Assembly: GCF_964204645.1 (NCBI RefSeq)
Contig: NC_134027.1
Coordinates: 2,220,485-2,284,484, forward strand
Origin: Tubulanus polymorphus
Lineage: Eukaryota; Nemertea; Palaeonemertea; Tubulaniformes; Tubulanidae
DNA: 64,000 nucleotides
Reading direction: 5' to 3'
Below are positions 46,425 through 61,400 of the stretch, piece by piece. The translations under genes were made by a program, and so were the position numbers. Each line of letters opens with the position of its first letter. Positions within the stretch are counted from its first letter, which is position 1. The notes beneath the pieces were generated by a model that was not told where the DNA came from, made no database searches, and worked only from the letters and a program-made list of their open reading frames with translations.

Positions 46425-49400
46425 ATGACTTCGTGTACGAAAGATGGTAAGAAATTCGAGCTCGTTGCTCAAAATGTGAACGGATCGCAAACGCAAACAG
46501 TTTTGAGAGATCCGGAAATGAAAGAAACAGATGATGAAGATGCCGTGAGTATTCCTGATCGAGGAAACTGGACGGGAAAACTTGATTTTATTCTTTCTTG
46601 TATCGGATACGCGATTGGATTGGGAAATATCTGGCGCTTCCCCTATCTATGTTATAAAAACGGGGGTGGTAAGTATATATTACACTTTATTTTAAACTGA
46701 TTGACAGGATAGTAGTGCCTATATAGCGACCACGCGTCCGCTGTTTGCGTAAAGATTATGAAAATGCACTCGATTGAATTATTTACTTTATCTGATAGAT
46801 TATTGCAAGTACACTTCAATGTATAGTGACTGATTGTCCAGTACTGGGCGTTGATTGTCTGTTGATTTTTCGCATTGTGCACGACGAATATTGCACCGTT
46901 TGACGAGTAATCTTGATTAAACACTGACGTGTTGTAACGACCATATACTATGAAATCCCGCGATAGAAGGAGAAATCAGTTTTCCTGAAGACGATTTAGA
47001 TGATTTTAACGTCGAAAATAAACTTAAAATAATAGCTTTAAGGAAAATTTTCGGACCCGTTTTTCCTTTGTAATGTGCGATTCGATCGTATTTGCTCGAA
47101 AAGCAGTCACTGGTATAATTAAGTTGGCGTTTAAATCATAACAATAAATACGTTAGAAAAAACATTCATCAATTTCATGCGATTTGTTTCTGGTACTTAA
47201 AGAGTAATAGTTTACTGGTGTGTATTTGCCATTAAAATCTATTGAATAAAGAAAATTTGTCTTTTGATATATACTATACACCAAGTAAAATCTATAGGCC
47301 TTAGATACTTATCATGAAATGCTGACGTAATAATTTACTCATTGTATATGAACGAATATGAATTGGGGACGCTGATATCTTTCTATATTACAATTTTGAT
47401 AATTCTTTTTTGTATACCATATCAAAAACGCTGTAACACATTAAACGTCTTGTGATAATGACATAGATATTGATTCATTACTTATCTATGATATGCAGTA
47501 GATTGGTCTAATACCCTACTTAGTAGTGTAGATAATTAACCTTAAATGATATAATAGATGGGGACCGATAAGTTCCAGTGAAAAAAATATACTAGAAACA
47601 TAGAGAATGAAAATACTAGAGAATACAATATTCAAAAAATGTACGTCGTACGTGGCGTTGATTACCACAGGCCGCATTTAAGATTATGTAAATAAAATAA
47701 AATACATCTTCGTGTTGGTGTTGATTGCACCTCGTATCGTTTCTTTATGATCGAGGTAAATCTTTCTCATGTTGATACACATGTAAATCTGAAGGGTTTT
47801 TAAAGTAAAACAAACGAGATGTTTTTCAAGATGTGTTTCCCTCGGTTGTTTGAGCGTACGTTACGTTTAAGAACATAGATTGTTCTTGATAGAGCCGTGA
47901 GTTGGCAGCATATTCACAATATTATTATAAAATAAATACTTTACTGTGTTCAGTAATTCCGCGTTTTAAGAAGTACTTTCCAAATTTGTGTCATGGTATA
48001 CTTCTAATAACCAGACAAAGAACTGGTTTAAACAGTTAGAGAAGAACCCTCAACCTTCAAACAAATCCACTGTTATTGTGAAGCTGCCCCTTTCATTTTG
48101 CTAAGTATATTTCACGGGTAAAATTCGAATGCATGAATTACCCGGGAACCTGAGATAAACAGCACAGCGAATTGGGAATATAATACGAGTTCCCCATCAC
48201 GCAAATCAACCATGGAACTATGCTAATTGCAGAAAACGCTTCTGATTAACCTGCGGCTTAACAGCCTCGAAATCTGTGTGAATCGTAGAATCAGGCGGCA
48301 TAATTGTATTAATGCGGGAAATTATTCCTACGCCAAACCAATCAAATACTTCACCCAGGGGTTGTATTATCTTTCTAATCGGTCTAATTGGTTTGTTAAT
48401 TAGCGGTTTGATATATTTGTGCCAAGTTCCATGAGATATAACAATAGTTATTTCTGCACCACGCGCACTATGTATGTATCGATAGCAAATCGCTGGCACT
48501 TTTATCGAATTGACAATTTAGTTAACGAGGCTAATTAAAAGAATTAAGTGCATTGACGTAATTAACTACTGCGCACGATCGATAAGATTTGTTTTCCCTA
48601 TCGATAAAACAGATATCGATAGTTCGAACGAGTCACATTTTATGAGATCATCGACTATATCTCTAGTTTAGCGGTATACGTCCGCGATGAGATCGAATTA
48701 GTTTCCCCAATTGCTTATGATTGCTGTATCTTATCTGATGAAAATGCCAATCTTGATTTCAACAAACGTCCGAATTGCAGGTAAACTACCTGTCAAACTA
48801 ATAACACTTATCCGCTAAATACCCGTCGCCTTCAATGTCGGTTAAATCAATGAAGGTCTACATCTGATTTATGCCGAAGCTTTCCCATGCAATTCCTTAC
48901 TGAAGTAGAAATCTCTCCAAAGCTGTAAGTGTCAGCCAGCAAAAAACCAGTTACATATTATACAGTTGTAGTGGTTATTAGTAGTCAGTAAATCACTTAA
49001 ATATATGACAGGTCGGTAAATAAAAATGTAAGATCTATCACCGCACCGCAATTCTATATTTGCTCATCGAATATCGACGGTTTTCTAAAAACCAGAGGAT
49101 AGAAGACACGAGCAAGCCGAAAAGAGGAAATGTAGAAATTTGATTCTGATCAGGCAGATACGTAGCGTGTATATTTCATATAAATCATACCTCAAAGGAG
49201 GAGAAAATACCTCATTTCAATTATATATTAAGTCGATTTCTTATAAGGATGTGTTTTATGTTGACCGCCGTTGGGTGTCCGTATCGCGCGAAAACGGCTT
49301 ACCCTGATCGAATCGACTGTAAGAACCTGAAACTCATCAGAACAACAAAATCACCAATGTAAAGACAGATGATTGTCTAGTACCGGTACTGGTCTATTGC

Positions 49401-52400
49401 GATAATACACCGTCATGTATGTACAGCAGGAAATTCAATCAACTTTTCCGCTACTTTCTTAATAATCATAGTTTGCGTTGATAGCTCAGATGTACGCTAT
49501 AGTTCGTTATTTTTGTACGAGCTACACTAGACCATCCCATCGTACGACATCGACCTCACTTTCATCTGCGATTAATTTATCAATAGGTTGATAATTATTC
49601 ATAGGAACGATTATTATGAAATTCAGATTTGAGGTTAAGCGATTTAATCATAAGGCAGCGGTTGATATACATGAAGTAGTTGCTCGGGGACAGATGTTTT
49701 TGCAAAATGAGGTTGATCGATCTCGAGTAAATTGAAATAGTAGATCTGATTTCATACTTTGTTAGCACAGCTATTGAAATGTTTGATTCTCAACGGAAAT
49801 CTATTCGTTCGATGTATCGGGTTTTAGAATTTCGATTTTAGATAACTGTTTTGCTTTAAGAAGTAATTCGGCCGGAACGTCGCGATTCATTTCAATGAAT
49901 ACGTCATCGATTTAACAAATTTATTACTAAGGTATATCAGTCTTTAATGTATAGGGAAGTAGCGTGAGAAAAATAATGCGATAACTAACTCGTGTACATC
50001 GTACGCAATATTTTCGCATAATTTAATCTACGTGCGCACTCATCACTCGTATTTTTCTATCCCTTATTTTTCGTCTAATTGACACGAAACGCTGAAAACT
50101 ATCGTCAAACAAGGTTAAATTCGATAGTAAATTCTAATTTCTGCCTCTCACGGGTAGAACGTCGAGGAAAGAGAAATGCCGTAACGTGTAATGTAACACC
50201 GATGACACTCCCGAGTCTCCGCAAGCGAATAACACGATTCGTATAACTCGTCATCGTCGACATTTTCAGTAACGATACCAAGGACATTCACAATCAGGCA
50301 TAGCGTATGAAATGACTCTATATCGCTTATAAAGATTCAAGAAACTGCGTGAATTTTTCATGTGAAAAAAAATCTAAAAGTAAAAAGATGACACGATGAT
50401 ACGCATGTGCACGTTATAATGCTGATGTAACATCTTAAAAATTCCTCTCACGATCCAGCGCTTAAATTCAACCATCCATCAGCGCAATGAATTTATAGAT
50501 GAGTCGCGCTTCGGGGAGAACGCCACTTGAGTTCGACCAATTAAACCAATTGTCTTCGACGTATCGACAATTTCACAGGAGACACGACTGAGTTTGTGTC
50601 GCACGCGGAGTCCGTGTTGTATCAACGATTCACTAAACGGACAGTCAACGATCATCAACAATTAATTGGCCTCAAGTTTACGAATATTCTTAGTACATAT
50701 AGAGATCAATGGCAATACGGCAGATCTGTACAAGACACGAGACAAACGCCACATGCACCAATTACTTGAAATGCATTGATATTAATAATAAATCGTACGC
50801 GATGGGTGGAATGTATGCGACTTATTGATTCGTCGAAAAACTCATCGCTAGATGATCTTATGTAACGAAGCAACAATCGCAGTAAGATTATGTTGATGGG
50901 TTTGACTGATAAAAAATTCAAGAACTCTGAGCTATGACTTCGTTCGTGTTTCTGATCTATTGTAGTCACTGAAATGTGCAAATTTACTTTCGTCTTATCT
51001 ACATTCATTCATCCTGTGTTTAAAACTAATGCTGGACACAAATAGATGGACGCATTCCGCAATTGTATTCGCAGGATGTATTAATTACAGTTCTGATAAT
51101 CGATATTGTTTAAGTCTTTCCGAACATACCGATATGGGATACAATAACTCAATGTCGAACTTCAAATGCCACTCCCAGGGCTGTCATCGATAATCCATGC
51201 CTCGACACGTTTGGCATCTTGCACTACAATGCACATCAACTATTTGAGATGAAGGATATGATATACATTACTGAGGAAACTCGTGGGCGACGAGTGAAAC
51301 GGAACCTCTATTATAGAAAATTGAATATACCATTCGTTTTCTGATTTGGGGAATAATTGAAACGGCTTAAGTTAGAAAGAGGTCAAAATATATGTCAAGA
51401 GAGTTTTTTTTACGTGTACATTTATTTTCCTATTGACAACGAGGTGAAATAGATAATTGAATAACAGAGTCAGCAATCTACAACGACATTGTCCAGTAAG
51501 GAGGCCATATCTAATGTATTATTCAAGCCTTTGTAATCGGTTATATCATCAACTTACATCTCGCTGCATCTCATTTTCTGTATCGTCGTCAAGTTACTGA
51601 ATCAACTTGACATTCAGACGTACATGAAGTTCAGGTAAAGGTTAAGAAAGGAGCGGTGCTGATTTAGGGGTTACCGCATTATTATCTACGTACGTGGGTT
51701 ACAAGAATACCCATATATCGCATCGCAATGTTGTAAGACAAATGGAGAAGAATTTGTATTCGTGGCTCCTGATACGTGATGTGCAGTTTGGTTATTTTCT
51801 GCTGTAAGTGTAGGTAGTTTTCTCGTACACTCGGTGAACCGTTTCACGAAAACTGCAATCACGGTCCACTAAACGACAACATAAAAACGACAATAGCTTC
51901 AGAAATATGGTCAAACTACAAATCAAACCGACCTAATCAGACGAGCTTTTCTGCAGTAAAACATCTTATTCACCGAGAGCATTATTGGATACGGAAGTTT
52001 TCGTGGCTATTTTAGATTGCGCTGTGACGTAATAACGATACTCAATCGTGAGTGGTGCTGCAACTTCAGCGGAAGTTAAAAATCCATAAATCCACTAATT
52101 AGTAAAAATAAAAGAATACATATGAGTCGTATATACTCGGCTAAATCTTCAGAAGATCAAACACATCTTTCACAGCGCATGACTGACATTTTTATGATCT
52201 AGAGAGTATTTATCGGCTGCCAAAAAACAATCAAAGCAACCTAATACATCGATGATTGAAGCTTGTGGGGATTACAGAGCTGTGTGCTGTGTCTGAACAT
52301 TCTCAGCGTCAGGGTTTAACAGTAACACGATTCTCGTGTCATTCAGATTTTGAAGATACGCTATCCAATGGATTCGTCTTCGGTTACGTTTAGCAGAAGA

Positions 52401-55400
52401 AACCGAATCTTTACGCCCGACAGCCTGTTGTCTTAGAGTTACGATTACATTTAGCGGATATCCATTAATTAGTTCTTATGAATTCTTACGCATAAAGAGA
52501 TCAAATTCGTGGATATTTGCAGTATGAATGATATAAAACGAATGAAGATATGCAAAGAAACTTTTATTCTCAATATGAAAATAGCTTTTGATGCTTTGAG
52601 GAAGAAATGGCGAGGCAAGGAGTCTCGATGACATGATTTACATTACCAGTACCGGTTAAAACATAGCAGGAATTTCTGCACAACTTTTTGGACTGTTGTG
52701 ACAGTATTTTTGGTTGCTGCATCGAGAGCGCACCTGATCTCAAAGAATACTAGACAAACAAAGACTTTCTGTGTAGCGACTATAACGGAGAAATGTCTCT
52801 GCTATCTTTGGAACAGGTTTTAATGAGAATTTTCTCATTACCGAGATTAAAGCATCGGCAATCTCGTCTTTCTTGTCAGCAATTTTGTTTCAATCCGGAA
52901 CATGTCAAACCTCCGGAATATGTCAAAACACTTTTTCCTAGGCTCGCTTATACTCATAACAGTATACTACTAATGATGAAGTTACGATCATTGAAGTTGG
53001 TGAAACTTGTTTCGAAAAATGTGTGTTGATTTACCGAGGTCATGCAAGGGCGAACGTCTCCTTTTCCCGTTTGTAACGAATATTGCTGATTAAACGAGCT
53101 ATTTCGCCTATTTCGACCTTGTCTCACGTCGAAGTAAAATTGACAATCAAACCAAAGGATTCTTATTCGCTTTCGACTCCATGATCGAATAAACCCTTCT
53201 GTCTCTCTAATGAGCCGAGAATCGTGATCCAATAAGACACTGATATCAATTAAGCCAGTTAACGCTTTTTACCGATTTCTCAACCCATACCCCGGCTACT
53301 TTCAAGGCTCTTATCCCTTTCCTTTTTCTCGGAATTCATTAAGAATACACCGTTAGTAAACGTTCGTATATGGCGGATACTTTTTCTTGCTGTGTTTTAT
53401 ACTCGTGTTGAGATCGCCTTGAGAATGATTACTGAATTAAACGGGTGCATAAACAAAACTGTGGCGATAGCCGTGAACAGCACCGCGTAATTAACGATTC
53501 ACCACCAGCCCAAATCAACACCAGAACGACCAAAACCTAACCATTTGGAAAACTGGTTAATGTCGAAAATCACGATTGACTTATCCCGGCCAGATTCGTT
53601 TCAAATTAATATTACACTCTCACTCTCTCTCACGCTAACACATGTGCCGCATATTATTGACAAGTTTATTTATTAGAAATATATCAGCACACGTCGAAAC
53701 CTACGCAAGACGGAGTGTCGTATAACCCTCGAATTATTAGCTGCCACGACGGATGGTAAAACCATCGGCATACGACGTTCTGCTTTCCTCTTGATGTGCA
53801 GTCTATTGCGACGAAAATGTCGATAAGATTTATTGAGGTTCGGGGAATAATGTTATTTTAGAGCCAGGCCTCGGGATAGAGAGAGAGAGAGAGAGAGAGT
53901 GTGAAACATGTTTCTTTTGTCTGTCTATAGCGCGTTTCCACCGTAAAATTGTCGGTTCGATCATTTTCGGCGATTTTAGCAAACAGCGAAACCAGCAGTG
54001 TAGGTGGATGATAAAACAATACACACGTATGCACATTCTATTCGATAAGAAGTTATCTATTGGATGTTCAAAGATTAAGTGCTCTCTTAAATGAATGAAA
54101 ATATGAATGAATCGATTTCTAAATATTGGAGAAGATAAACATGAAAGTGAACGACAGTTTTCGTTCATCACGTTCTTTCTATCCGGAGGCTATTTTATCC
54201 GATGTAAAAATCACACGAAGCAATGAAAACTTATACGATATCACTGTACGAACACATCATGATAAACACGCGAAAGCTTTTATTGTTTAGACTCATCTTG
54301 TTTGATTTCGGCCTTTCGGGTGCATTGACTGAGCTACTTAAGCATAGATAACAACTTTAAAAAGCTTTAAGAGCGATGGTGATGTCTGCAATTGTGTTAG
54401 CGCTTAGTGATCGAAGTCATATATGATTTTAAGTTACTGCATAGGCGATTTCCTAAATCAGTGATATATCCAATTTCCCGAACTCTTTTCATTTTCGAAA
54501 ACTTTTCTATACCGGTATCTCGGGAACGCGTACAATCGCGAAATGAGAAATGAATCCGCCTGTGCGCAGTTAGTTATAGATCAATAAAATTCTGAGCAAA
54601 GCGATCCCCACGAGGGGATTAGAACGTTCTTCAATAGCTCCTCGGGGTGGTATTATAAACAATTGCTGCTTTCCGTAATCATTCACCTCTCAAATAATTC
54701 CTACACTGGAAAGCATTATCTTTCAAGATTCTTGGAATATGCTTTACTTCAGTTTTCGATTTCCCAGGCCGCGTGGCCTACCTTGAACCAGTTTAGAACT
54801 GCGAGGTCGACGGTCATTTTATGATCTAAATATCAGCATCGGTATTTAATTTATCAACAGCAGACAAATTTCACTTTGAGAAACACTGATGGGTAAATAA
54901 CGTTGTAACGAGCATGAATCGTCAAAAAAATCTGAAATATCAATTGATGGATAAACAATGTTGCACGTGCATGAGTCCAAAATATCAATTACCGAACTGA
55001 ATTATTTTCCGTGACCATCTTATCATTGACATATACTTCATATCGAATGATATCACTCAATATCTGTTCTGATTCCTCGAACGTGACGAAATTATTAATG
55101 AAATGCTTATAACGAATATGATTTTTCCAAAAAAAAACTCGATATTGCGGGTATCCGGCTGAACTATTTACCCGCAAGTTATAAGCGAGGCTTAGACTTT
55201 TTAACGGTTGTGCTTTACATTATGTTGGAGAAGACCGATTTGCCATACATGTGTCATTGCATCCGAGAAGATGGCAATCCAGTCACGTGACTTGTCAACA
55301 CGCCGTCGTTTTAGAGCTTACAAGATGGCAACAAGCGTCGCAATGAAGATAGTTAATGGCTGTTACGTGTATCAAGAAATATGATCAATACACTTTGATT

Positions 55401-58400
55401 TCTAACATCCCTCGATGACACCGACGGGTATAACTACTTTCACCAGCTGATTACCGGTTCTGATATGTTCAAACTGTCAAAACGGTATGTGTGTGCCCTT
55501 GCGATAATGGACTCTGTCGTATAACTGTTTCGCGTGAGCCCAGATTTATGAATATTCTAGGTAAACCACTCGGATATCGGGTTCGATTTCAGTCATAAAC
55601 AAGACGCACGCTATTTGATATCTCTATCTATATCTAGTGTCTATCGAGTAGTTTCAATGGAGACATTTCTGTCGCAGTTTGAAGCTCCCTGCGATACATT
55701 TCTCGTTTAAGTACTTCGAGGCGCTCATATTCTATGCGATTCTTCAAACATTTTAAATTATCTGAAAATTGATTTCCAATTAGCGCGCACTGAAAAAAAC
55801 ACTTTGCACTGTTTCCGCCTTGGATATGTGATATAGTGAAGAGTGTATTGAATAAATGACAACCATATACTGCCCTCTTACATATTCGATGCGTGGTCTT
55901 TATGAGTTATAAAATAGCGAATAAAAATTTTATTTCATTTTTATGCCTTTCGTCTGGAAAGTATTAGCGTAAAATGCGGTCGTAGTTCAAAGGTTGTTCG
56001 ACCGTCAGTGAGAAAGTACATTTAAGAAGGCAATATCCGTAAAGAATTGTTTGGAGTTTTCGTCTGGTTACTGAATTCAATCACCTCTATCGGACAAACC
56101 GCTCCAATAGCAATGAAAACACAGGTGTAACAAGCAATAAGCCTACGGATTGAAAACTCGCCGTCGAATAATTTCTTGCGGCGTCGTGTCACCCAATTGG
56201 TATAGCTCTGCTGTTTCGATCACGTATTGGTAAATCATTAATTTCGCGCGAGGGGAGAGAATTTTCTCAACGGCCATCGGGAGAAATTTACTGGTCTCTC
56301 TGGAAAGCTTCGATGAGAGATCGATCAGTTGTCGAGTTCTGGCGTTTTGTAACTGATCTTCAACTGCTTACTGGTGGTCGTGATTCATTTTGATATCGAG
56401 TGTCGCATTCTCAGTGTAAAAGATAATGAACAATTTCACAATTAATCATGTAAAAAAAGCTATAATGATAAACGGTATTTTCACAAATATATGAATATAG
56501 ATATCAATCGTAGGATCGTTCAGTATCTTCTACATCATGAATTCCGCCTGGAGTATCTGAGAAAGTCTACTTCATCAGGTGCTAAATTTCATGGAATCTA
56601 ATTTGTATGCAGGATGTATAATGCAGTAAGATATACAATAGGGCTAAGAAGGCTAAGAGGGTACTTACTTTCCTACAGACTTTGGTTTCTCTAAGCCTTT
56701 CTTTGAGACTTACTCTTCACTCTAGTGTAACATATATGTTTTTATGATAACAGTTATAATATACGTCTGAATCTATTTATAAAAAGAAAATACAAAAAAA
56801 GAACAATTTTCCGCAGATATCAATGCTATCCACGTTGACAGATTCACGACGTAATTTTTCGACCCTTTTTCAGGTGCTTTTCTCATACCATACGTACTAA
56901 CTTTACTACTTGCTGGTATACCAATGTTCTTCCTCGAGACAGCTGTTGGTCAGTTTCTAACCATAGGAGGCCTAGGAGTGTGGAAAATATGTCCAATTTT
57001 CAAAGGTAAGTTCCACCCTATTCATTTATCTAACTGCAAGTTCAACTCCATATATACCTGACATTTTTTGTCTTAAATGTGTACGTCATTGGCAAGCGAT
57101 TGTAATCTTCGATGAAATCATTGAGTAAATGTTCTTGACGAATCGTGACGATATTTCCAACAACTTCGATACAATTGGAAATCGATGGTGACACGTCTTG
57201 TCAATTATTCCGTAAAATATGTGAGGTTCACAAAATCTTAGATATCATATCGAATTACTGCATTAACGACAAGTCGAGACAGATTCTTCCGAAACACTTT
57301 TTTCATTAAAGATGGAAGATGTTTCGTTGAAAAGAATTCAGTCGTACTGAAAGATCAATATTTAAAGATATCTATTGAACGAATTCAGTTGATTGTGTCA
57401 ATGTACTGAATATCCGAAAATACGATTAGATAGTTTTAAGATTTTGAACGAAGCTTCTTTAAGCAACACGCTTCCTGAAAACAACTTTTCAACGGGGAAA
57501 ACATTTTCTCTGTTTTTGCTCGGTAGTGTGGCACACGAAAACAAAAAATAGTTTTGCTCGCTTGGGGGCAAGAGAAAATATCGAACGTTCTTTTTTTCCA
57601 TTTCGTGTTTTCCTACGTCAAGGCGCGTCCGGCTTAATAGTTCAATATTTTTTTCAAAACAATTCCATGTAATGATTGCACGTTTTTACCGATTTCTCCT
57701 TTAACCAAACCGTTTTTGTTGTATCATTTACAGGTGTTGGTTATGCTGCAGCAATAATGGCATTTTGGCTAAACATTTATTATATCGTGATTCTAGCATG
57801 GGCAATGTACTATCTCTACCAATCTTTCACAACGGTTTTACCTTGGGCAAAGTGCAATAACCCGTGGAACACTGAATGGTGTCGTACGGACCACGGCGCT
57901 GGACTTAGTAATTGTAGTATTATTAATATAACTGACACTTCAAATGCCAGTTCTAAGTATTTAGTGGATGCGGTCGAAAAAGTGACATTCTCACCATTAA
58001 TGAGCACTACAACACCGCCGAGCGGAAAGGTGTTGCATGCATTTATGTGTAATGGAAGTATTGTGTATGACAATTTCACGTCACCAGTGAAGGAGTTCTG
58101 GGAGTAAGTATTCGCGGATAGCCTTTACACAAATATCCCTAAGATAAAGATAGATATTCCTACCAAGTGCAGGAAAATCTTAGATGAAAATTTCGGAATA
58201 CAAGATCAATTCGTGAAGATATTTGGGATGTTTCTGAAGGAGCGTACCCCTTGTACTTTAACATTCAAACGTAAATATTGTTGTTACTGCAAATATAATC
58301 ATTTACTTAACATAACCACCTCATGTGTGCACTAATTAGCTACGATTACACTTGTTCATAAACACTAAGAGACATTGAGTTCACACAACGAACGTTTTCT

Positions 58401-61400
58401 GTTGCAGCTAATCATACAAGTGTAAAATTCCTCATTGCGTTCCCACCGTGTGCGATTCTTACAGTTCTGTAGCCATCAGAAAAACCTGTCGGCGCCCGTC
58501 ATACGAAACTTGTGTGCGAGAAATATTTAATCAAAGATTCGATAAAAAGTTGAAATCACACGTTATTGATAGAATGCTTAGCCGATAGCGAACCTTATTT
58601 GATATAGTAAATCGCTTGGAAAACGGTGATTGATGTTTCTTTCCCCGGGAAATTATCTCCCAATATACTTACTTGTTCTCAGATTTCGTTTATAACAACA
58701 TAGAATAAAGCGTAATCTCGATCACTACATAACGCATTCTTGATTGCAGGAGAAACTGCCTTCAAATAACTGAAGGAATTGAAGAACCAGGCTCTTTAAG
58801 ATGGCCTTTAGCTTTATGTCTGTTTATCGTGTGGGTTATGTGCTACTTCTGCATCTGGAAAGGTGTTAAATGGACCGGAAAGGTAAACTGATCAGTGCTC
58901 ACTTATAATCTATGGATGTTGGATGATTTCCATTGCAACTTCTTCATTTATATCGAAAACATGAATTTGATCTTAATTTCAGGTTGTCTATTTCACGGCC
59001 TTGTTTCCGTACGTGCTTTTAATAGTTCTCCTCATTCGTGGTGTGACCTTGCCTGGTGCGGCGGAAGGTATCAAATTCTACATCTATCCAAATATGACCA
59101 AGTTACGAGATTCGCAGGTATATACGTATCAGCTGAACGTATGAAATCTAAATTCCCTTATGTTGGGAGTATAAACGTACTTCTATATACGTAAATGTCT
59201 AATGCTTATTTACTATTTCAGTTTTGACAATAAGTGCTGAATTGCTGTTTATTTGATATCTGAATATTTCATGTATTTTCTTAAGGTGTGGATTGATGCC
59301 GCTACGCAGATATTCTTCTCATACGGACTTGGTTTGGGATCCCTGATCGCCCTGGGAAGTTATAACGACTACCACAACAACGTTTACAAGTAATACAGCA
59401 ATATTTCACGATAGTTTATTCATCGGACTATTAATAACAATTATCAGCCTTGATCTTTAAAACTTGTCCTACAAACCCAATCCTCCTTTTGTTCTTCATT
59501 CCCCTCCGTATTATCTTCGACTCCAATTACAGATTCACCGCTTAAAGTATCGGTAAACTATTCTATTCATAGCCGTCAACATCACGTTTTTAGTTATTGC
59601 CATTGAAAAATGAATTATCAAAATCCACCGGATTTCAGTATTGAAATAAGTAGAGTTCAGTTACAATACAAGAACAGAACAGCCAAACGGAGCTTGGTCT
59701 TTCAGCATAGGGTTTCAAGCAGGATAAAAATGTCCTCCTAAACAGCAATAGCAATAATTGAAAAACGATTGTTTCGTTACAGGGACGCCTTGATTGTTTC
59801 CGGAGTTAATAGTTGTACGAGTCTTTTCTCGGGGTTCGTTATTTTCTCAGTCGTTGGCTTCATGGCTCATACCCAGAAGAAAAAGGTTGCTGAAGTAGCG
59901 GCTTCAGGTCTGTAGAAGAAAGTTATAAGTGGAACTAACCAATTCGAATGAATCATTCTCGAATTAGAAACCTAGAAAATTGGCGATAAGTTTTCTGGGA
60001 TTCGACGAATTTAACCGATATTTACGAGACGAAAAAGGGTGTGGCCGTAGATTTGACATTCGTAACATATTTTTCAGGTCCCGGTTTGGCATTTTTAGCA
60101 TACCCATCAGCCGTAGTTGAACTGCCGATTTCACCGCTTTGGTCGTGTTTATTTTTTCTCATGTTGATCATGGTTGGCCTCGATAGTCAGGTAGGACGTA
60201 AATATTTATCGCAAATTCACATTCATTCGTATTCAAGAATTACGTCAAAACAAAACACGTTTTGACTTAACTTACAGTTTTGCACGATGGAAGGATTCAT
60301 AACGGCTCTTTGTGACGAATGGCCAAGATATCTCAGAAAATATAAAGAAATATTCATAGCGATAACATGTCTTGTGTCTTATCTCATCGGCCTGTCGACT
60401 ATAACTCAGGTAAAACCCTAGTCAGTAACCTGACTGTGGTTTAGTTTCACGATCGGATATTTTCACAAACCACAGTCAGGAATGGGAAGGTCATTTTTGT
60501 ATGAAATCTTCGTCAGCCAATTTGACTGACGAGTAATTTGCCTGGCATTTCATTGTCTCTTAAGATATCTGTCTCATTTTTGTTGTAATCGACGCACAAC
60601 AGATTCGTAGTTTGTCTGATACCTATAACACCTCACCTGACGATCTTAATCCATGTGCAAATCGGCCGTAAAGTGAGAGTAAATTTCCGTCCAGTCAACA
60701 GCTGCCATTTTGAAAATTACTGGAGGTGCTGGCACCTGTGGACTGAGGCCAGGACAACAGCACAAACTAACAAAGCGAAACGACGAAATTTAAAAAAATT
60801 AAAAAATCAACACTTATTCACATTTTTCTTTTACCAGAAATTTATTATTTCATTATTTATTATGGAAAACACGAAGACTTGAAAAGTTGGAAAACCATCA
60901 AAAATAAAAATTGTCGTTTCGTCTTGGAAGTTTTATATAAATCCTTGTAGGTCCCCTTGTCTTATCATGCCACATGTGCAATACAGAGAAATGGCGGCCA
61001 ATGGCGAAATTTGTGGAGAAATTAATTAATTTCTCAAAATAATGTTGATTAATCACTCGAAACATACATAAAATTGGATTATTTCGAAAGGTACCTGTGT
61101 TAGTTTGTGAATTAAGCCATTAATTGTGGACTGAAGTGAATAGAAAGTATATTTTTGAAGTGTTACTTTTTTCAACCGTGTTTTGGTCCTTGTCATCCCT
61201 AACGTTGGTATAAGCCCATCCGATTATAAAAAGCTTACCACCAACGATTAGGTAACTAACTAGTAAAACCCGAGATCATCTATTACCGATATAGGAAGTT
61301 GACGAACGCGCCCACAATTGATAATGCTTTACATTCATTATTCGCGAAACCGTTAGATTGATGATTTTTTTTAGTTTTTGAAAATTGTATTGTTTTTTTT

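Larger units (their letters stand above)
46669..56873. other. SLC6 intron 1, 10.2 kb
   Basis: Starts GTAAGT and ends TTTTTCAG. No nested gene is supported on either strand. It contains a GA microsatellite (53878) and a local duplication (54888). The size and position make it a plausible home for enhancers of neuronal expression, but that is inference. Confidence 0.7.

Noticed and set aside
46419-46427. Transporter start at GTG 46419
   Set aside because: The first ATG, 46425, is two codons later and gives a normal SLC6 N-terminus.
48218-48499. 93-codon minus-strand open frame in SLC6 intron 1
   Set aside because: No recognisable motif, no splice or poly(A) context; length is compatible with chance.
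53830-54171. 113-codon minus-strand open frame
   Set aside because: Driven partly by the GA microsatellite (Ser-Leu repeats) and without gene context.
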